Assembly (NCBI GenBank): GCA_963931865.1
Contig: OZ007509.1
Location: forward strand, 12,118,671-12,182,670
Direction: 5' to 3'
DNA from: Axinella damicornis
Taxonomy: Eukaryota; Porifera; Demospongiae; Axinellida; Axinellidae
Length of the DNA: 64,000 nucleotides
A program made the position numbers and the translations under genes. Positions 63,160 to 64,000 of this stretch are shown piece by piece (positions within the stretch are counted from its first letter, which is position 1; every line of letters begins with the position of its first letter). The notes below the pieces were generated by a model, which made no database searches, was not told the DNA's origin, and was given only the letters and a program-made list of their open reading frames with translations.

Positions 63160-63640
63160 CAGACTGAAACATATTGTAATGAATGAACTCTTGACATTAG
63201 GGAGGAGTGCAGACTGCAATCACAAGAGACTGACAGGAGACTCTCCCTTTTTCCTTTTATGTTGAGGTGGAGTTGACTCATCTGTGTCACTCCCACGGGC
63301 AGAGTCAGGAAGATCAACATTATAAGGCTTCATTGCCACCCTGCCACCTTTCTCCCCCCACATATCATTGTAAGAATCAATTTCACACTGTAGTCGTTCA
63401 AGCAGTTGTTTGCCATCATGCTTCAGTCTCTACTTTTGGTGTAGGTGGTTAACAGGCTTGCATTGGATTCACTTCCCTATAGGCAAGCTTCTGCTGGATC
63501 TCAGTTGGGTCTTCCTCAAAGAGGAGTGTTTCATAGAAGTGGCAGGCAGTGGCTGCAGAGTGACCCATTGTGAAAAATATTTCTCCTTGGTTGCTGCTCA
63601 GGGGCCAGACTTGGTGGGGCAAAGCACACATGGAGCCCCC
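63160..63640 (-). pseudogene. Unrecognised coding remnant, probably transposon-derived
   Basis: On the minus strand HSAATACHFYETLLFEEDPT then EIQQKLAYREVNPMQA is followed, after stops, by RLKHDGKQLLERLQCEIDSY, NDMWGEKGGRVAMKPYNVDL and DSARGSDTDESTPPQHKRKK. It is clearly protein-like with a basic tail, but interrupted by stops. I do not recognise the family. Adjacency to the DDE relic suggests transposon debris. Confidence 0.4.
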
Positions 63641-63649
63641 TCTCCCTAA

Positions 63650-64000
63650 TGGATCTGAATGGTGGTACGTACATCACTATCAAGCTGTTTTTTTTTGAAG
63701 ACCCATCTGAGGCTCTCAGTGGGGTCTACACCTCATCAAAATCCAAAACGCTGTGGGGGCTGCACCCGGTCCCTTCCCCCGCCACAAACCAAGGGTGGGA
63801 CTCCCTCCTTCAGGAACCCCCCAGGTTTTATGGTATAGTGGGGAGTGTGTGCCAAAAACTGAGCCCCTACGCCCTCTGAAGCCTGTTAAGGGCACTTTCT
63901 ATGACAACTATAGGGCCAAGGGTTAATTAGTCTCGGGCTGCGCCCTCAACCAATTAACAATGTCCTCGGTTCCCAGGGTGTTAAGCCTAGTCTCATGCCC
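63650..64000. other. No gene supported
   Basis: A 76-codon plus frame (63649-63879) with GLHPVPSPATNQGWDSLLQE looks partly protein-like but has no recognised domain or splice sites. TTAATTAGTCTCGGGCTGCG and related words suggest a repeat at the right edge. Confidence 0.3.

Noticed and set aside
1..64000. tRNA, rRNA or snRNA genes
   Set aside because: I looked for B-box (GGTTCGAATCC-like) and 5S/U-snRNA core words on both strands and found none in a convincing context; a covariance-model scan would be decisive.

Overview
The window reads as metazoan nuclear DNA, not prokaryotic. Genes are split by GT-AG introns, intergenic space is large, and short inverted-repeat transposons (MITEs) and satellites are everywhere. 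The recognisable genes are animal types: a mitochondrial COX18/OXA1-type insertase, a Rac GTPase and a germinal-centre-kinase-III (STK24/25/26) kinase. An early-branching invertebrate such as a sponge would fit the repeat-rich, gene-poor style, but I cannot fix the taxon from the sequence.

Layout. 1-1256: first coding exon of COX18 (minus strand; the rest of the gene lies beyond the left edge), followed by a relic of a divergently oriented neighbour. 1278-5035: stacked DNA transposons, several with exact 9-bp target duplications. 5092-8428: a decayed propionyl-CoA carboxylase beta (PCCB) copy with a frameshift and missing exons. 8430-17590: tandem repeats, a G-rich block, a TATA promoter-like site and a few unassigned exon candidates. 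17590-23735: a mosaic of segmental duplications (A-B-A'-C-B'-C') carrying datable MITE insertions. 24120-25972: a second copy of the 1-1256 gene pair, in which COX18 is the relic and the neighbour, an unrecognised 396-residue protein, is intact. 26824-31059: a two-exon Rac gene on the minus strand. 31060-41269: repeats, including a 31-bp satellite. 41270-59592: a 12-exon GCK-III kinase (615 residues predicted), its introns full of satellites, MITEs and long pyrimidine tracts. 59600-64000: a decayed DDE-type transposase and other transposon-like coding debris.

The genes do not form an operon or an obvious pathway. COX18 acts in the inner mitochondrial membrane, Rac in actin and membrane signalling, and GCK-III kinases (with MO25 and CCM3/STRIPAK partners in other animals) in polarity and Golgi/cytoskeletal signalling. 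The strongest themes are: (1) a duplicated divergent gene pair that has decayed reciprocally; (2) a large MITE superfamily with termini TAGCCTCGTTCCCAGGC and 9-bp target duplications, one insertion confirmed by an empty site in a local duplicate and one terminus read inside a coding frame; (3) very long pyrimidine repeats ending at the 3' splice sites of the kinase gene.
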